A DNA stretch of 64,000 nt from Pseudisothecium myosuroides (GCA_951799445.1 OX637294.1:23461452-23525451), one strand, 5' to 3'. Counted from the stretch's first letter, positions 11,642 through 25,199 are shown. Numbers and translations are program-made. The notes: generated by a model not told the origin, from the letters alone.

Positions 11642-13182
11642 AAAGGACCTATAATTGTGGCTATGGAGCCAAAACTTGGAACAAACTTGCAACTTCAGTA
11701 TGCAAGAATTCTCTCAAAGCACCTCCAAACAAGGTTTTCAAACTATCAAAATGTAAATTTCTCACTACAATCACACCCATACATGTAACAGGCGAGGTAA
11801 TAGGATCTTTTAAAAATATTAAGAATGAGGAAAAGCTCACACACAAGCTCAAAAACCTCATAAAATATGCAAAAATCAAATTTATCCCATTCTTAAAAAA
11901 TGACTACATACTAAGATGAAGCCATGAGGCAAATGCCTTTCACTCCATCATGTGGAAGACTCAACTTATAAAAGATGAGTCTCCAAACAGACATGTGGAA
12001 GGTATGGACTTTGAGAGCTCAAATAAGGTGTCAAAAGACACTTCCAAGGCTAAGCCAAGTTCCAAGTTTTGAAAAGTCCTATGCAAAGCCTCTTTTGTGC
12101 TCCAAGCTTCTCCTCACAAACTCCCACCTTTGCATACTTGTAGTCGGTGTGAATCACACACCTCAAGTGCAACAAATGACAAATATAATGAGTAAATGTA
12201 ATCATCTATTTCATGAACCTTTAATACATATTTGGACAATATTACCTCAGAATTTGGCAATCATGAATGGCTATGACTAGCAACTCTTAATCCTAATATA
12301 TATTTGAATAACTTGAAGTGTACTTTGAAATAAAGGCCACAATGAAGGGTACTTCAAACTACGTCCCAAATTCCAACTCTCAAAGTCCTGGTTCAAAGCC
12401 AAATACTAACTTCCTTGGATTGTAAAAGGTGAATAAAAAATATCAAATGTGAGACATGGGACTTCATAATGTGAAGACCAAAGTCCAACTTTAAGCTTCA
12501 ACTTGTATCATATATAATTTATAAAATAATTGAGTGTCCAAAACATGGGTCAAAATGTCAAAATTCATTTTTTGGAGTATTTTTAGCATCAAACAAACCT
12601 ACATTGGATGGATTGAAACAAAATTTTGCCCTACAAGAATGCTTTATGTGGTGTTTGTTTTCCTCATTTTGTATTCAAAACAATATTTCAAACTTAGAAA
12701 TCAAGATGGGTTTCCATTTATTGTAGACCCAATTTACCCTCCAATTCACACTTCTTTGGCATCCAAACTCCCCCAAAGTATTGCCATGTAGACATTTTAG
12801 AGTGATGTACGTGAGACTTCAAACTTGGGATGTAGTGTGAAATCTTACGTCCCAATTTCTAGCTCTTTACCAATCAAATTTTGAGAATTCATTAGGACTT
12901 GGGACTTTGACATAGCGTGAGGTGGCCTTGGGACTCAAAGAATTGTAATTTCAGTATGAAAATTAAATAGGAGAGAAAATTAAAATCATAACAGTCCAGC
13001 AGAATAAGATACCGGTATTCGATTTGGATTTGACACAAGGATATAATAATTCATTGAATTTTAAAATTTTAAAGTTTTCCAATTTTTAAAATGAATTTTA
13101 AAATAAATAATTTTTTTATTAGAGCTGCATTTTCAAAATTTAAATCATATAAAGAATAAAGCTCCAATTGAAATTTCCAGGT
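11642..13182. other. AT-rich intergenic DNA
   Basis: No gene or repeat recognised. Frames at 11975-12280 and 12534-12791 carry no motif and sit in AT-rich, non-coding-like sequence. The stretch ends where the GC-richer WD40 gene region begins. Confidence 0.5.
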
Positions 13183-13290
13183 GGGCATGGAACCAGATGG
13201 AACCAGATGTTAATGGGCATCGGATGAGCATTGATACTCATCCATGGGCATGGATGGGCATGGATGGACATCCACGGACATGGATGGGAG
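13183..13290. repeat. Minisatellite of GGGCATGGATG units
   Basis: Irregular tandem copies of GGGCATGGATG and its inverse CATCCATG, with GGAACCAGAT doubled at the left edge. It lies at the upstream edge of the WD40 gene promoter region. Confidence 0.6.
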
Positions 13291-14820
13291 TCATGCAATT
13301 CAGCAGACACGAGAGACCTACCTCAGCGACAGAGGCAGAGCGAGCGAGGCGAGACGAGACGACGGAGAAGCTGAACGCTTGCACCGGAGCTCCACGCGTG
13401 AGCTGATTTGCCGTTTGGAGCCTCGGCTCTTCATCTTCAGGTGCACTGGAAGATTGCATTCCGTTTGCGCTATTTCTCGAGGTTTTTGGTTCGTTTTCAG
13501 GCGCGATTTGGTTCGTTTTTTTTCCCCGGTGCTGCAGGTAGATGAGGTGAGAGAGGAGGAGGCGGAGGAGTGGCAATACAGGGAGTGTCGTAGCGCGGTT
13601 TTGGTGTAGCTTAGGTTGGTAGAAGTGCGGATGATGTGCGCGTTTATTTGCAGGGTTGTGGAGGGCTGGCGGAGGACTGATCGGTGGCCCTGCGATTGTG
13701 GTTTCAGTGAGGTTTTCTTGTTTGTGTCAGCGTTCTTACTTCGGCGATTGTAATCGGGAATCAATTTTTGAGGCCTCCTAGTGGTATGGTGACGAAATTT
13801 AGATGCGGCAGCGGTGTTGAAATACAGAGGCACAATTTCTGCGTAGGATCTTTAGTGTGGATCCGCGGGCATTTGCCTTTAGGTTTCATTCGCTTCGAAG
13901 CTCCCTGGAGAGCACTTCGATTTTCAGAGCATTTTTTTTCAGTTTCCTGCGTTGATTGGGGATGTGGTATCGGCTTGTTGACTTTTCTTCGAATTTGGAA
14001 CCTTGATTCGAAATTTGTTGTTGTGAGCAGTCCTTGTGACTGTTACTAAATTCCAGAGCGGATATTGCTCTAAGTATGTGAATACTTGAACTGTCGACGA
14101 GGTTGGTTTCGTCGATTTCGGCAGAAGCACTTACGATGTGCGATCTCGAGTCTCACCTTCTCGAGAGCGTAAAGGAAGATTATTTTGTACGTGAAGTTGC
14201 CGAGGAAGTTTATGCTGGACATAGGAATTGTAGTGTGGGGGATTGATTAGGTGCAGGCCTTATTTTTTTGCTGAGAGTGAGGGGATTCTCTCATGTTCAA
14301 ATTCATGAGCTCATTGCGTAGGAGGAACTTCTTGAGGTTCATTGAAATTTAGATCATAGTCACGTCGATGGTTCTGAGATTCGGAGCTGGGCTTTCATGT
14401 GAGTATTAGGCTGATAGTTTTTGGTCTACTTCTGAAAATTTTGGACGATTTTTGCAGGTTCATGAGCTGCTGTCAGGACATTCCCTCTGAGGATTCCAGA
14501 ATCTTATGCCGGAAACCACTTGAGCAGCGGAGCCGCATTGCGGAGCTTCCTGTCTCGTTTTGCGTGGCACATTAGTGTCGTAGTTTTATTTTTATTCTTA
14601 TTTTGAAGGGAAGTTTTTGAAATAATTCTGATGCTTTGGGGCTGAGAATACTGGCTTCCCGTTGCAATGCTGGAATTGGTTAGATCGAAGCATTGTTGAG
14701 GGGCTTGCTGTGCGATCAGGCGAATGTTATGTGCAAATTTAGGGTAAATTTAATTGATGCTTTGGCAAAGAAGGTGAAACTGGAGCGGGTTCGGGATTTG
14801 AAGGGAATCCGTGAACCTTA
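13291..14820 (+). promoter_or_regulatory. Upstream region and probable 5' UTR of the WD40 gene
   Basis: Composition shifts from AT-rich to GC- and CpG-richer at about 13290 and stays so to the start codon. Purine-rich GAGAGAGGAGGAGGCGGAGG around 13550 resembles plant 5' UTR sequence. Several TTTGCAG and TTTTCAG sites could be acceptors of a leader intron. No TATA box was found. Long frames on both strands here have no motif and are treated as non-coding. The transcription start cannot be placed from sequence alone. Confidence 0.45.
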
Positions 14821-17800
14821 ATGGCGAGTAAAGCAGTGGTGGGGCTTCCGAGTAAGGAGGCAGCGGTACTGAAAGGGCATGAAGGGGCTGTGCTCGCGGT
14901 TCGCTTTAACAAGGATGGCAAGTATTGCCTGACCTGCGGGAAGGATCGAAGTCTGCGTCTCTGGAATCCGCATAAGGGAATTCTTATCAAATCATACAAC
15001 GGCCATGCGCGCGACGTTCGCGATGTGGCCGTCTCAAGGTGCGAGTCGTCTTGGTACTTGACGCTGTTTTAGAACGATTATTTCCCAGCCTTGTTTCAAT
15101 TCCATTATTTTAAGCTGATTTGCTAATATACTGTCAAAATGTCAATCCGAGTAAGGAGGCAGTGGACATCAAAAATTTCCAAAAGTTATATTATATTTTG
15201 GAGCATTTTTGTCATTTCATTGAACTTTCTAAGTCAGAATTCGTAGATGCTCTTAAACCGAGGCTCCTATGGTAGCCAGATAATTATTTTGGAACGCACA
15301 ATGCACTAGTTCAAGGTGCTTAATTATGGTTTTAGGGTTTACGTACCACTCAAAGCATGTCACCAATCTGCACGACCAGGGGTACATACTTTTGGTCTAA
15401 AGTATCATATAGGTGCACGTATATCTCATTCATGCGCATATTTGTACAAACTCTACTACCTTACAACTATGTTGCTCCATGTGTTAATTTGAAGACATCA
15501 ACCATTATCGGTTTAGGTCATATTGGTAACACTCCAAAAGCCACTGTATGTCAGAATTGATGAGGGTAACGGAACTGAATATCACTAACTTATTAAGCTT
15601 AGCAATAGATAATTGCTAGGAGCGATATTTGGTGGCAGCTTGTAGCAAATGTGAGTGTAAATTGCGCACTAGACTGCAACGGTCATGTGGATTGGATTGG
15701 CAGTGACAATTCGAAGCTGAGCTCTTGTGGAGGAGATCGACAGCTTCTGTACTGGGATGTTCCCACTGGCCGTATCATTCGCAAGTTCCAAGGGCATGAC
15801 AGCGAGGTCTGATCACTGATGCTTTGCAATGAGTTTATTGTTGACTTATTCACAAGCTCATTCGGCTCCAAAGTCTATGAATAAGGCGGTTCGTTTATGA
15901 TTAAATATCAGTATTATGCCATCAAGGACCAAGGATTCATGGTTTTAAAATGACTGATCTTGCTGTGATAAATGTAATTCAGATTGAGCTAAAATCAACA
16001 TAACCAGAATTAGCGAACTGCATTGCATCTGCTGGACAGAAAGTAAATAAAATTGAAAATAAGGATTTGCACATTTGACCTGCTCAAATCTGCTAAAAAT
16101 ACATGAGGCCAAGTTTGGACTGAATGGTTAAGCACCATCTATCCCGTCACTTTTCGTGGAATCCATTGAGCCAAAAACTAGCGAAGTAGAATCATCGTTT
16201 TGTTTGAGGGGGAAAGCGGTGTAGTCTCTGAAAAAAGCTTCTTAATTATCTCTAGATCAACTCTGTCAAGTTCAACGAGTATGGAGCAGCCCTTGTTTCG
16301 GGGGGTTACGACCGCAGTGTACGGGCATGGGATTGCCGCTCCAACAGATTTGATCCTGTCCAGGTATGTCCGCTTGGGTGATATAGTTCTTTGAAGCATT
16401 CATAGCTGGTGGTCCAATCTCAACTGTAGGCAGTTGACAGTGTTCTTTGGACTGAATTCCTTACTTTTTCCTCATGAAATATGAAACTTGGACACGTACT
16501 GCTTCTATTTCTAGAAGATGATATTGGGGACCTTGCAGTTTCTTCAAAAGGAAGGCCTTGTATTTCATAATTTGCACCCTGAGGAGCTGATTCTGACATC
16601 ATTTACATTCTTGACAGGTTATTGACACGTTCAGTGACAGCGTGACATCAGTTGTGTTGACGAGGACAGAGATTATCGCTGGTTCTGTAGATGGGACTGT
16701 TCGAACTTTTGATATTCGAAATGGCAGGTAAACTTGTGCAGTTGTGGACGATAAAGTCATTGTCAACGATCAGCAGTAATGCGCCCTGATGGGAGAAAAT
16801 CTGAGCATCAAGTTTGTTCTTCTGTGTGCAACATTTTCAGGTTTTGATGCACGGTTTTTAGGCTTCTAAACTCGTGGGCAGTGTTTGTTCACCCTTTGAT
16901 TCAAGACTGCCGTCACATTGCCGTTCGTCGTCTTCAGTGACTTTCACTCTTGGATGTAGGGTTTATAGCAGATGGGTAGGAAACTTTCCAACGCTTGGGC
17001 TGTTCCATTGCAGGGAGATTGTAGATGATCTGGGTCAAGCTGTCAATAGTGTGGCCTTATCATATGACGAAAATTGTGTGCTTGCGAGTTGCCTTGATTC
17101 TACCATTCGGCTGCTGGACAGGTTCCTTTGTTCACTTCTTTGAAATACTCATGTTCTTGCGATAGTAGGTTGTCTATCAACCTTAGCATATTAGGCGTGT
17201 TCAACTACGTTGTTAGCAGAAGTGGTAGGATTGGTTTATGAAATTCGAAAAGCATTACGTTATTCCTAGATTTCTTACCTATGAACATTATTTTAACTGC
17301 AAGAAATTTGTCATCATGCAGGGCGTCTGGGGAGCAGTTGCAGGAATACAAGGGACATGAAAACAAGGTATATAAAGTTCCAAGATTTTATATTTTATAC
17401 ATAATTTTTGAAGTGTTTTCCTTATGAGTTCATGTCTTCGCGCTGCTACTACTAGCTAACTCGGTAAGGTTGCCATCATCTCGAACAGGCATTCAAGATG
17501 GACAGTTGCCTAACCAATACAGACGCCCATGTTGTAAGTGGATCTGAAGACGGTCGTGTGTTCTTTTGGGACCTTGTGGACGGTTCACTCGCCAATTCTT
17601 TCAAAGCACATCAGTCTGTGGTACGTTAGTCATACCTTCTCTGACAATCTACTCCTACAAAGAGTGGTTCACAAGTGAAATGCCACTTACTATAGCTCCA
17701 ATGACTAGGACATATTGGGATTAAGCATGTAGGAAATTTGATGACTGAATCTCAAACTCCACGCTATCTTACTTTATGCTTTTCTGGGACACACAATTTT

Positions 17801-18011
17801 GCTTTTATAACTAGGGTAGAAGACCCCCAGGTGAACTTATGAACTCTGAACACACGCTGGAGTAGGATTTTTCATCAGGAGTCATTTCTATCTTTTTTTA
17901 CTTAAGTGTAGTCTGTTCAACTGGCAGGTGACGGGTGTGTCGTATCATCCCACAGAGAGCTGCATGCTTACATCCTCTGTTGATGGCACTGCCCGCATGT
18001 GGAGAACGTAA
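14821..18011 (+). CDS. WD40-repeat protein, MORG1/WDR83 family
   Basis: Eight exons join into a 302-residue protein: 14821-15038, 15704-15806, 16256-16363, 16618-16727, 17014-17121, 17322-17367, 17489-17620, 17928-18011. All introns are GT-AG and phases agree throughout. The N-terminus reads LKGHEGAVLAVRFN, then TCGKDRSLRLWNPHKGILIK; the C-terminus reads LTSSVDGTARMWRT. Seven WD repeats are visible, ending in WN, WD, WD, FD, LD, WD and WR, with no long extensions. This is the size and layout of the plant homolog of animal MORG1/WDR83 (Arabidopsis At5g64730, about 299 aa). In animals the family is a cytoplasmic scaffold for ERK-pathway proteins and is also found with spliceosomes; the plant role is not settled. 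The start was chosen because it begins just before the first conserved repeat, as in the family. No frameshift or missing repeat was found. Confidence 0.95.
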
Positions 18012-19093
18012 CATCGTTTTAACGCCTGCCTCGAACAATCGACAGTCGCTCCCCTTAATTTTGAAGAGGTGAATCGGACTCCGACACTTGTAGGCTTTAC
18101 TGCTGACGCTTCATCACGTTTACAGTGCGAAAATCGAGCACTTCGAAGTCAATCTTTTGTACATCAGTACAAATGTGAGGTTAGACTCGGACTCAGAGAT
18201 GTTCATACCTACGGGAAAGACCGGGATTCCTCATGAGGAGAGACTCTTAGCGCTCTTTGAACCAACAGAGACTGATGATGTATGAACAATGATTAATTCT
18301 GTACAGTTCATTGCATTGTCTACTGCTTTACTACAACGTAGTGGACCCTTGGACAACGTGTCACAACATAATAAGTGAGGCAAAATCCTGGAATTGACTG
18401 CAATCCGTTGTCGCTGGCTTGTTTTTTTGAGTAAGATCCTACTGAAGCTTCCTGACACTTGTAATTTCTTGTCAATGCAATGCCTGTAAAGTTGGAAAAG
18501 CGTTGTTAGGAGTTTTTATTCTTGCAAACTGATTATGATACGGTTTACTTGTAAAAATAGACTTTCAGAACTTTTTGAACATTTCCATGAAGATATACTT
18601 TTCCAAGAATCATGGAAGTCTACCTATGGTTACATTGATCATAAGGAGCCCTTCCCCAATACCAGCAAGACCGCTGATTCAGTTGGTTTAGCTGACTCAA
18701 TATTTATGCAAAAAATTGCGTGAACCCTAGTTGGTTTAACAACTGCTCTTGAAATTTTGATGAGTCAATAAGACAAATGGTCACGTGGTCACACAACATT
18801 GTGTGAGGTACTAGAGTTATTCTAGAAGTCTTACTTCAGATTGAGCCTTGTTTTTCCACTTTTGCCTCATAGAAATGAATGTATTACATAATTTAATGGA
18901 GTAATTATACCTTCAACATAATTACACCTATATGGATTCAAATTTTCAATCAAGTTAAGTGTTAGAAATGCACATTATGATATGTAGGGTTTGAAAGATG
19001 GAACCAATGATCACCCTTAATTTCAAATTGTTTTTCCATCTCATGTCATAAAATGAATACATTTGAAAATTTTATGGAATAAATCATGCCTTC
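18012..19093 (+). other. 3' UTR of the WD40 gene, then intergenic DNA
   Basis: The first few hundred bases after the stop keep the gene's more balanced composition and probably include the 3' UTR; no clear poly-A signal could be fixed. After about 18530 the sequence becomes AT-rich again and nothing is recognised. Confidence 0.4.
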
Positions 19094-20044
19094 TTAACCC
19101 CTAAAGACCCAAGGCCTTTTTTCTGCCAAAAAACACTCAAAACTGCCATTTCTATAGCAAGGAGTAAAAATGTTTGTAAAATGCTTTTTTTGCACATCTA
19201 ACTGTAGGATCTTACACCTAACTAGTAAAAGAATGTGTGGAAAAATTTTCAGAATTTTTGACTGCTCAAATTGCAAGATATCTGCATTTAAAGTGGAAAA
19301 AACAAGTATTTTAGCACATTGTGGGACTGGATTTTTTGACCTTAATGACTTTAAACATTTTTAACTTAAATTTTTTGCACTATAGAGTTTTGAGCCTTAA
19401 ATCTTTATAGTGGAGAACTGAATTGAGAGTCTAGGGGAAAAAAAAATATTCAAAAAAACTTAAATATCATTCCTAAAATTTTTATTAAGTGGAAGTAGAC
19501 ACGAGATAGAAGGAAAATCTAAAATATTAATATATTTTAGATGGAATTAAAATACACTAATCCCAATGGTGAGATTGTTCTAGAAAGCAAACTAAACCAG
19601 GATATTTTTTTTTTTGAAAAATTGCAAAAATAGCATTTAGAAATGAATCCTACAAGTTATTTTTCAGTCAAGAAGATGCTCTAACTGCCCAAAAAACAAG
19701 AATGTCCATAACTTTCTCATAAAAAATCCAAATGAAACGAATTAAAGCTTTCCAGATAGAAAAAAATATAATCTACAAGGAAAAAAATATTTAAAAAAAA
19801 AATCAAATTTTTGCCAATTTTTTTTTGCTGCCTGAACTGCCCAGTTACGGAAAAAAGTAACATATTTGGCCATAACTTTTGACTCCTATTTCCAAATGTG
19901 CTGAAATTTAGTGCATATGAAAGATATTCCTTGCGCCCACCTTTTATTAAAATTTCAGCTTAAAATATGGAAATCTCTAGTCACATATACCTGCCCAAAA
20001 TTTCTATACATGCAAAAAATGCATGCCGGTCCTTTAGGGGTTAA
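19094..20044 (-). mobile_element. TTAA element family A, copy 3 (inverted)
   Basis: TTAA at 19094-19097 is followed by CCCCTAAAGACCC, and CCGGTCCTTTAGGGG is followed by TTAA at 20041-20044. The interior is the reverse complement of copies 1 and 2 over its whole length. The 61-codon frame is kept on the minus strand at 19094-19276. About 950 bp, lying 1.1 kb downstream of the WD40 gene. Confidence 0.85.
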
Positions 20045-21239
20045 ACTAAATGCACCCAAATTTAAAACTTCAATCAAATCAAATGAAAGTGTCGAGGTCC
20101 TCAAAAATTGGGCATCATTTGAAGGTAGTTAGTGTCTATATGGCAACAATTAGTGTCACATAGATAGATAGAAACTCCAGTCTTTGAAGAAAGCCGGCAT
20201 GAATAAAGTGTCTGTTCGTAATGACAATGAGTCAATGTCCACCGGATCAAGGGCCATTGATGCAAAACCAATTAGTGTCACTATTATGACTCTTGCATTG
20301 ATGGAATTCATGCTTCACAATACCAAATGGTATCCAAATTATATTATAGAAACTTCATGTTATAAAATGGCATGCAAACTACTTTATAGGACTTAAGCCT
20401 TGGAAGTCATAGAATGTATAGGGACTTAAGATTAGGACAATGAACTTACATTGGATATGCACAACATGTATAGTGTTAGTAATACTAACTAATTACAATC
20501 TTAAACAATCTTTAAAAATGGCATATCGTAGGACACACATGGTTCATCACTCTAGTGGCAAATTATTTAAATTCTTCTTAGATTTATTTGCAAATTTCCA
20601 AAAATTCAGTCAATGGTTCAAAAAGATATTGAAGATGTAACATAATGAAGATAGCATGGCAGTGCTCTTAGTTTGATGTTGGACCTCAAATTTATAGTTG
20701 TTGTTCATCCTTGAGGTTTCAAGGTTTTGAATATTTTTAAGTTTTCTATCTAATAATTAATAATTAATGAATACAAGTCACTATTATGATAACATTTTTT
20801 AATACAATATAATTGAAATTCTAGAATAATCTATTTTGCCCACAATGATGCTTTTAGGGCTCTAATAAATTCTTGTCCATTTTCTCTTAACCATTTGGTT
20901 CTTCCAATATCTTTTCTATTGTTTTCTCTACCATTTTAATAGTTATAAATAGGCCTACATATGATTCTTTCAAAAGAATTGACTTTCAACTAGGCCGAGA
21001 ATGTTCTAGGTCATATATATTATAATGATTTGTTTAGGAGAGCTAAAATTGAGATCTTGAAATGCCTAAAGCATTAAAAATTAAAGCTTTTAAGTACCTA
21101 AGGCTTTGAAAACTAAAAAGACTACCATACACAGATAGTAGGTTTGGCACTTTGGTGCCGAATAAATAAGCCGTAAATTAAGGTAGGAGGCTCTAAAATG
21201 GCATGGACAGTAAGAATGGAACCTATAAATGGCCGTGAA
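20045..21239. other. AT-rich intergenic DNA
   Basis: Nothing recognised. Short frames at 20184-20396 and 20440-20640 have no motif. Confidence 0.5.
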
Positions 21240-21640
21240 ATGGACATGAAGAGGTTCTAAAATTGTCTTGTATAGTCCTTGACTGAATGAAAGAAAAAAA
21301 TATTATTAATTGTAAGAACCAATCATTCTCTTTGCTTTCCCCATTTTTCTTTAGAATTGCAAGTGAACCGTTTATAAAAGACCTAGGGTCATAAATAGGG
21401 ACCTATGACCCAATTCGTTTGAAAATTCATGAATAATTCAAAAAAGCTTGAAAAAATACAAAACCACTTGTGTTAGATTCCTCATCTATTTCTCTTTGTC
21501 TGAAAAATGAGCTAAAAATATTTGCATCCAAGGAAATATATGAAAAAGGCAGACCAGCCCTTAGATGTGCCATTTCTGAGCCATCTACCTTACTCCATTC
21601 CAAACCAATTAAGGACAAGCCCACTGTGGGCTAAATTACC
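21240..21640 (+). repeat. Dispersed repeat F, copy 1
   Basis: About 400 bases align by eye with 60800-61170. Shared blocks include GACCTAGGGTCA, AAAATTCAT, GAAAAATGA, AAAAATATTT, TGAAAAAGGCAGA and ACCTTACTCCA in the same order. Ends are not defined and there is no coding potential. Confidence 0.6.
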
Positions 21641-21869
21641 CAAGTTCTGAAATGTACCCCACTATTATAATTCAGCCCGCAATGGGTTTGCTCCCATTTA
21701 ATCTAGAATGGGGTAGTTCACCTCAAGTGAAGTCTAAAACGTAGCTTTGGTGCTTTACAATTTGAAAAAATCTGAATTAAATTTCCAAAAATTATAAAAT
21801 GTACTACGGCCAACCTATAATATCTTTATTCCACAAGTGGATATTTTAGGATCCATTTCATTAAGCCTA
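21641..21869. other. Intergenic spacer
   Basis: Nothing recognised. Confidence 0.4.
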
Positions 21870-22720
21870 TTGCTATTCACCTAACTTAGATTATCTACCC
21901 GGATACAACAATTCATATCAATATGAGCCTCTCAAAACACCTTCAAAAGCCACTAGTTGTGATTGATGAGATGAAGAGACTAGCTCTTTATGCAAGTGGG
22001 GTAGTAGTAGGTCAAACAACCCATATGGGATATATAAACTAGGATTAGTAGAAGCCCAATCGCTCATAGTTAAGTAAAAAGCAGGAATTGTGTTCAAAGT
22101 AAAATTTCAGACCTCATTTAAGCATAATAGAATAGATTTTTTGAAAAAACTTTGAACTAAGCTAATGTGGGAAATCAAGCTAAATTTCATCTCCAAAAAT
22201 CCGTTTGAGATTTCAATTCTCCAATCAAAAGTTATGGACAAAGTTTAGAGAGGGGTTAGAAGTGACATTTTCTTTGACATTTTCAAGCATCCTCTCTAAA
22301 TTTTGTTCATAACTTTTTTTTGGAGGCTCAAAATATCAAAAGGATTTTTGGAGAAGAAATTGAGCTCAATTTATCAACTTTTTTTAATTCAAAGTTTTTG
22401 TAAAAAATTATTTTACTATGCCAAAATAAGGTCTAAAGTTATACTTGAACACAATTCCTACATTTTGACAATGTGCAATCAAGCTCTCATCTTCAAATTA
22501 CCCTATATCCTTTAAGGATTTATGATAGACAATGGATTTGATTAAATAAATAACCACTACACCCTTGATTCCTACAAAATGTCAATGAAGCAATCCATTC
22601 ATTTCGCCATCAGAAAACATTCTTGATGGTAGATAGTCAAATGACAAATTGGTATTTGACTCAATGGATTTTTTGGATTTTTGGCAAAGTTAACCATCTT
22701 TACATCTATTTGTAGATTTG
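21870..22720 (-). repeat. Dispersed repeat with long hairpin core, copy 1
   Basis: The core 22082-22460 is a ~380-bp inverted repeat: it opens CAGGAATTGTGTTCAAAGT and closes with the near inverse ending ACACAATTCCTA; GACCTCATTTA in the left arm mirrors TAAGGTC in the right. Flanks on both sides match copies at 29160-29960 and 31540-32430 in opposite orientation, for example ACTTAACTATGAGCG. No coding potential. Confidence 0.7.
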
Positions 22721-22858
22721 GCAATTTGGTGCTAAAATTAGCAAAAAAAATGCACCATAAATGCTTTGCCACCATATTGGTACATAATAATATAGCTTAT
22801 TTTGCGGCAAAAACATCCAGAACTGTCCTTGCACCCATTCCTATATAGTAGACTTCAA

Positions 22859-23580
22859 TTAACCTTGTAAGGACAAGCCACTGACCATTGATTTCAAGCT
22901 TCAACTATCATCACTTTGCTTTTGGTCATTTTGCAATCAGATATGAATGAAAACTTTTAAAAATAAATTTCAGAAATGAAGTCATGTGTCTACTACAAGT
23001 TTGGGAAAAATTGAAAAACCTATAAATTTTTTAAGAAAAAAATGAAGAAAATTCATATCAAATACAAAATAGATTCAAATAATATTAAATTTTTTACTAT
23101 AGATGTATATTGTAGTATAAAACATCGTGATATAAACCAAAGTTACCATGTCACTCTAAAATTAAAAAATCAACAATTCGTAGTTATAGGACCAAAGTTC
23201 ATATGGCTATAAAATATTGAAATTTTTGAATTTTTGAAAAAAATTAATTGAAGTATAAATTAAACTTGGTAAGTTTCATTCTAGTAGTAGACAAAAATTC
23301 AAAAAATATAAATTTTATGGCTAAAATTCACATCAAGAGAAAATAGCAAGAAATGGCCAAAATGCACTATAAAGGTGATTTGTGGATTGAGCCTTTTTTT
23401 CTTTAAAAATGTCAATAAGACCATACTAGAAAGGGACTTTGCAGTACTATTCATTGAAAAAGTGTACTCCAAATAAATAAATTGGATGAAAAAACATTTT
23501 TTTTAATCCTACAATGACAAAAGTAAAGCCATTCATTGAACTACAGGGTTTAAGTGTCTGCAATAGCACTACATGGTTAA
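22859..23580 (+). mobile_element. TTAA-bounded repeat E, copy 1
   Basis: It begins TTAACCTTGTAAGGAC. From there about 550 bases align with the sequence starting at the TTAA at 28294 (GATTTCAAGC, CATTTTGCAA, AGATATG blocks). A TTAA at 23577-23580, preceded by CATGG, is the best candidate right end and gives a length close to copy 2. The left boundary is firmer than the right. Confidence 0.5.
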
Positions 23581-25138
23581 AGTGTCCCTAGACTTCCATC
23601 AAAGTGTCCTTTGGAAGGATCATTGCTCAAAACTCTTATGTTGTTTGTTGCATTTTGCACTTGATTTTGCATTTTTGGTCAATTAGTACTATGGGTACTA
23701 CAAGTACTGTGAGTACTACATAGAACATGGAACGAGAGACATGGACCGTTGATCTTTTTTTAAATCTCAAGGGCCTTTGACACGTGTACGTCCAACGGGA
23801 TGCCATCTAACGAGCAACAACTGAAGATCTGAAGCCCAATGCAATCTACAATAGAGAATATCATCTAAAGTAGGCCCCTATTAATACTATTCAGTATTGG
23901 GAAAACCTTGCAAATCTATCTTCCAACGAAGACTAGAATTTCTACTAAAAAATAGGTTGCGGACATTTCCATTTAAAAAAATTAGTATAACCACTTTAAA
24001 AATTGTAGAAAAAAATGGCTATTGTAGATAACCTAGTACAAAAAAGTAAGCCTAAAGAAATTTGAGAATTATATCAAATTCTATTTTCTGAAGTTGCATG
24101 CTCAATGAAGCATACTTTAGGGCAAAGCAAAAGACACTTGAAGCAAGGTTTGCATAATCCCTCTCGGTAGAAGGTGTACATTGCTTATGGAAAGAAGTTC
24201 AAAGCTCAACTCAAAATTCATTACATTGGATACTCAATAGTCTTAAGAAATCCCAAAACTAAAATTGGGACATTTTAAGAAAATTCACTGAGACTTGCGA
24301 AAGTAATTTTAAAAGAATTGAAAAAATTCAAGCACACTAACAATTTCCAATAGAACCTTCACTGTAAATTTTGTATTCGTTGGATCATTTTTGAAATACT
24401 TTTGCTAGAAAACCACTTCCATTTACAACATGTGATGGAAAACAATACAAGTGTTTCATGCAATCACCCAAAAGCGTCACTAAACCATCCCAATACTTTA
24501 TTAGTAATTGGTTGACTGGTGATTTTTTGAGATTTAATTTTAGATCTAGCTATATGGCGGTTTCAATGGCTTGAGGAGCTTCTACTTTGAAAAATTCATA
24601 GAAATTATATGTCATATACAAAAATTATATATATTTTTTAATTTCATGATTTTCAATTGCTAATACTACAAAATCTTTTATTTTAATATAGAAAAAGGTG
24701 TCTCCAACTATGCTAAATTGCTTATTTTGACAGTTTTAGATATTTCCACCTTAATTTTTTCAAAATATGCTATAGATGAATTTTGTGGATGAGGACTCAA
24801 GAGAGGAAAAGCTACTGAATGTTTTGAAAAGTGTTCTCTTCCTAAATTGAATACTATTTGTACATTGCTGGTACAATGAAAAAGCAGCATGTACTAATAG
24901 TGTACATTTGAGGGTGTGGACGCTTTTAGAACCCGAGTGCTTTATGGACCTCCTACCTCACTACTCTTTGGGGCTTTTTGAGCAACGACCACACTTTAAA
25001 AATTCATAACAAATTCAAACTTTATAGAAAATGTTTAAACTCAATGGTGGTCACCTTCTCTTACATTTGTCAATTTTCCACCATCCAAGGCTTTATACCC
25101 CAATTTGCTCATCTACCTGATACCGTGTCAATTGAACA

Positions 25139-25139
<1 letters not shown>
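23581..25139. other. AT-rich intergenic DNA with a partial TIR end
   Basis: No gene seen. At about 24449-24472 the sequence CAAGTGTTTCATGCAATCACCC matches the right terminus of the GCAAGAAACACC family, and the next ~90 bases also resemble those right of 48375, so this is a truncated relative with its neighbouring DNA. Confidence 0.5.

Positions 25140-25199
<60 letters not shown>
25140..25199. repeat. (TA)n microsatellite
   Basis: About 29 uninterrupted TA units. It could extrude as a cruciform and is probably length-polymorphic. It lies at the junction between AT-rich DNA and a somewhat GC-richer stretch (25.2-27.5 kb). Confidence 0.95.

Noticed and set aside
13318..13833. 171-codon frame on the minus strand
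   Set aside because: It lies across the GC-richer upstream region of the WD40 gene, is matched by frames on the other strand, and has no motif.
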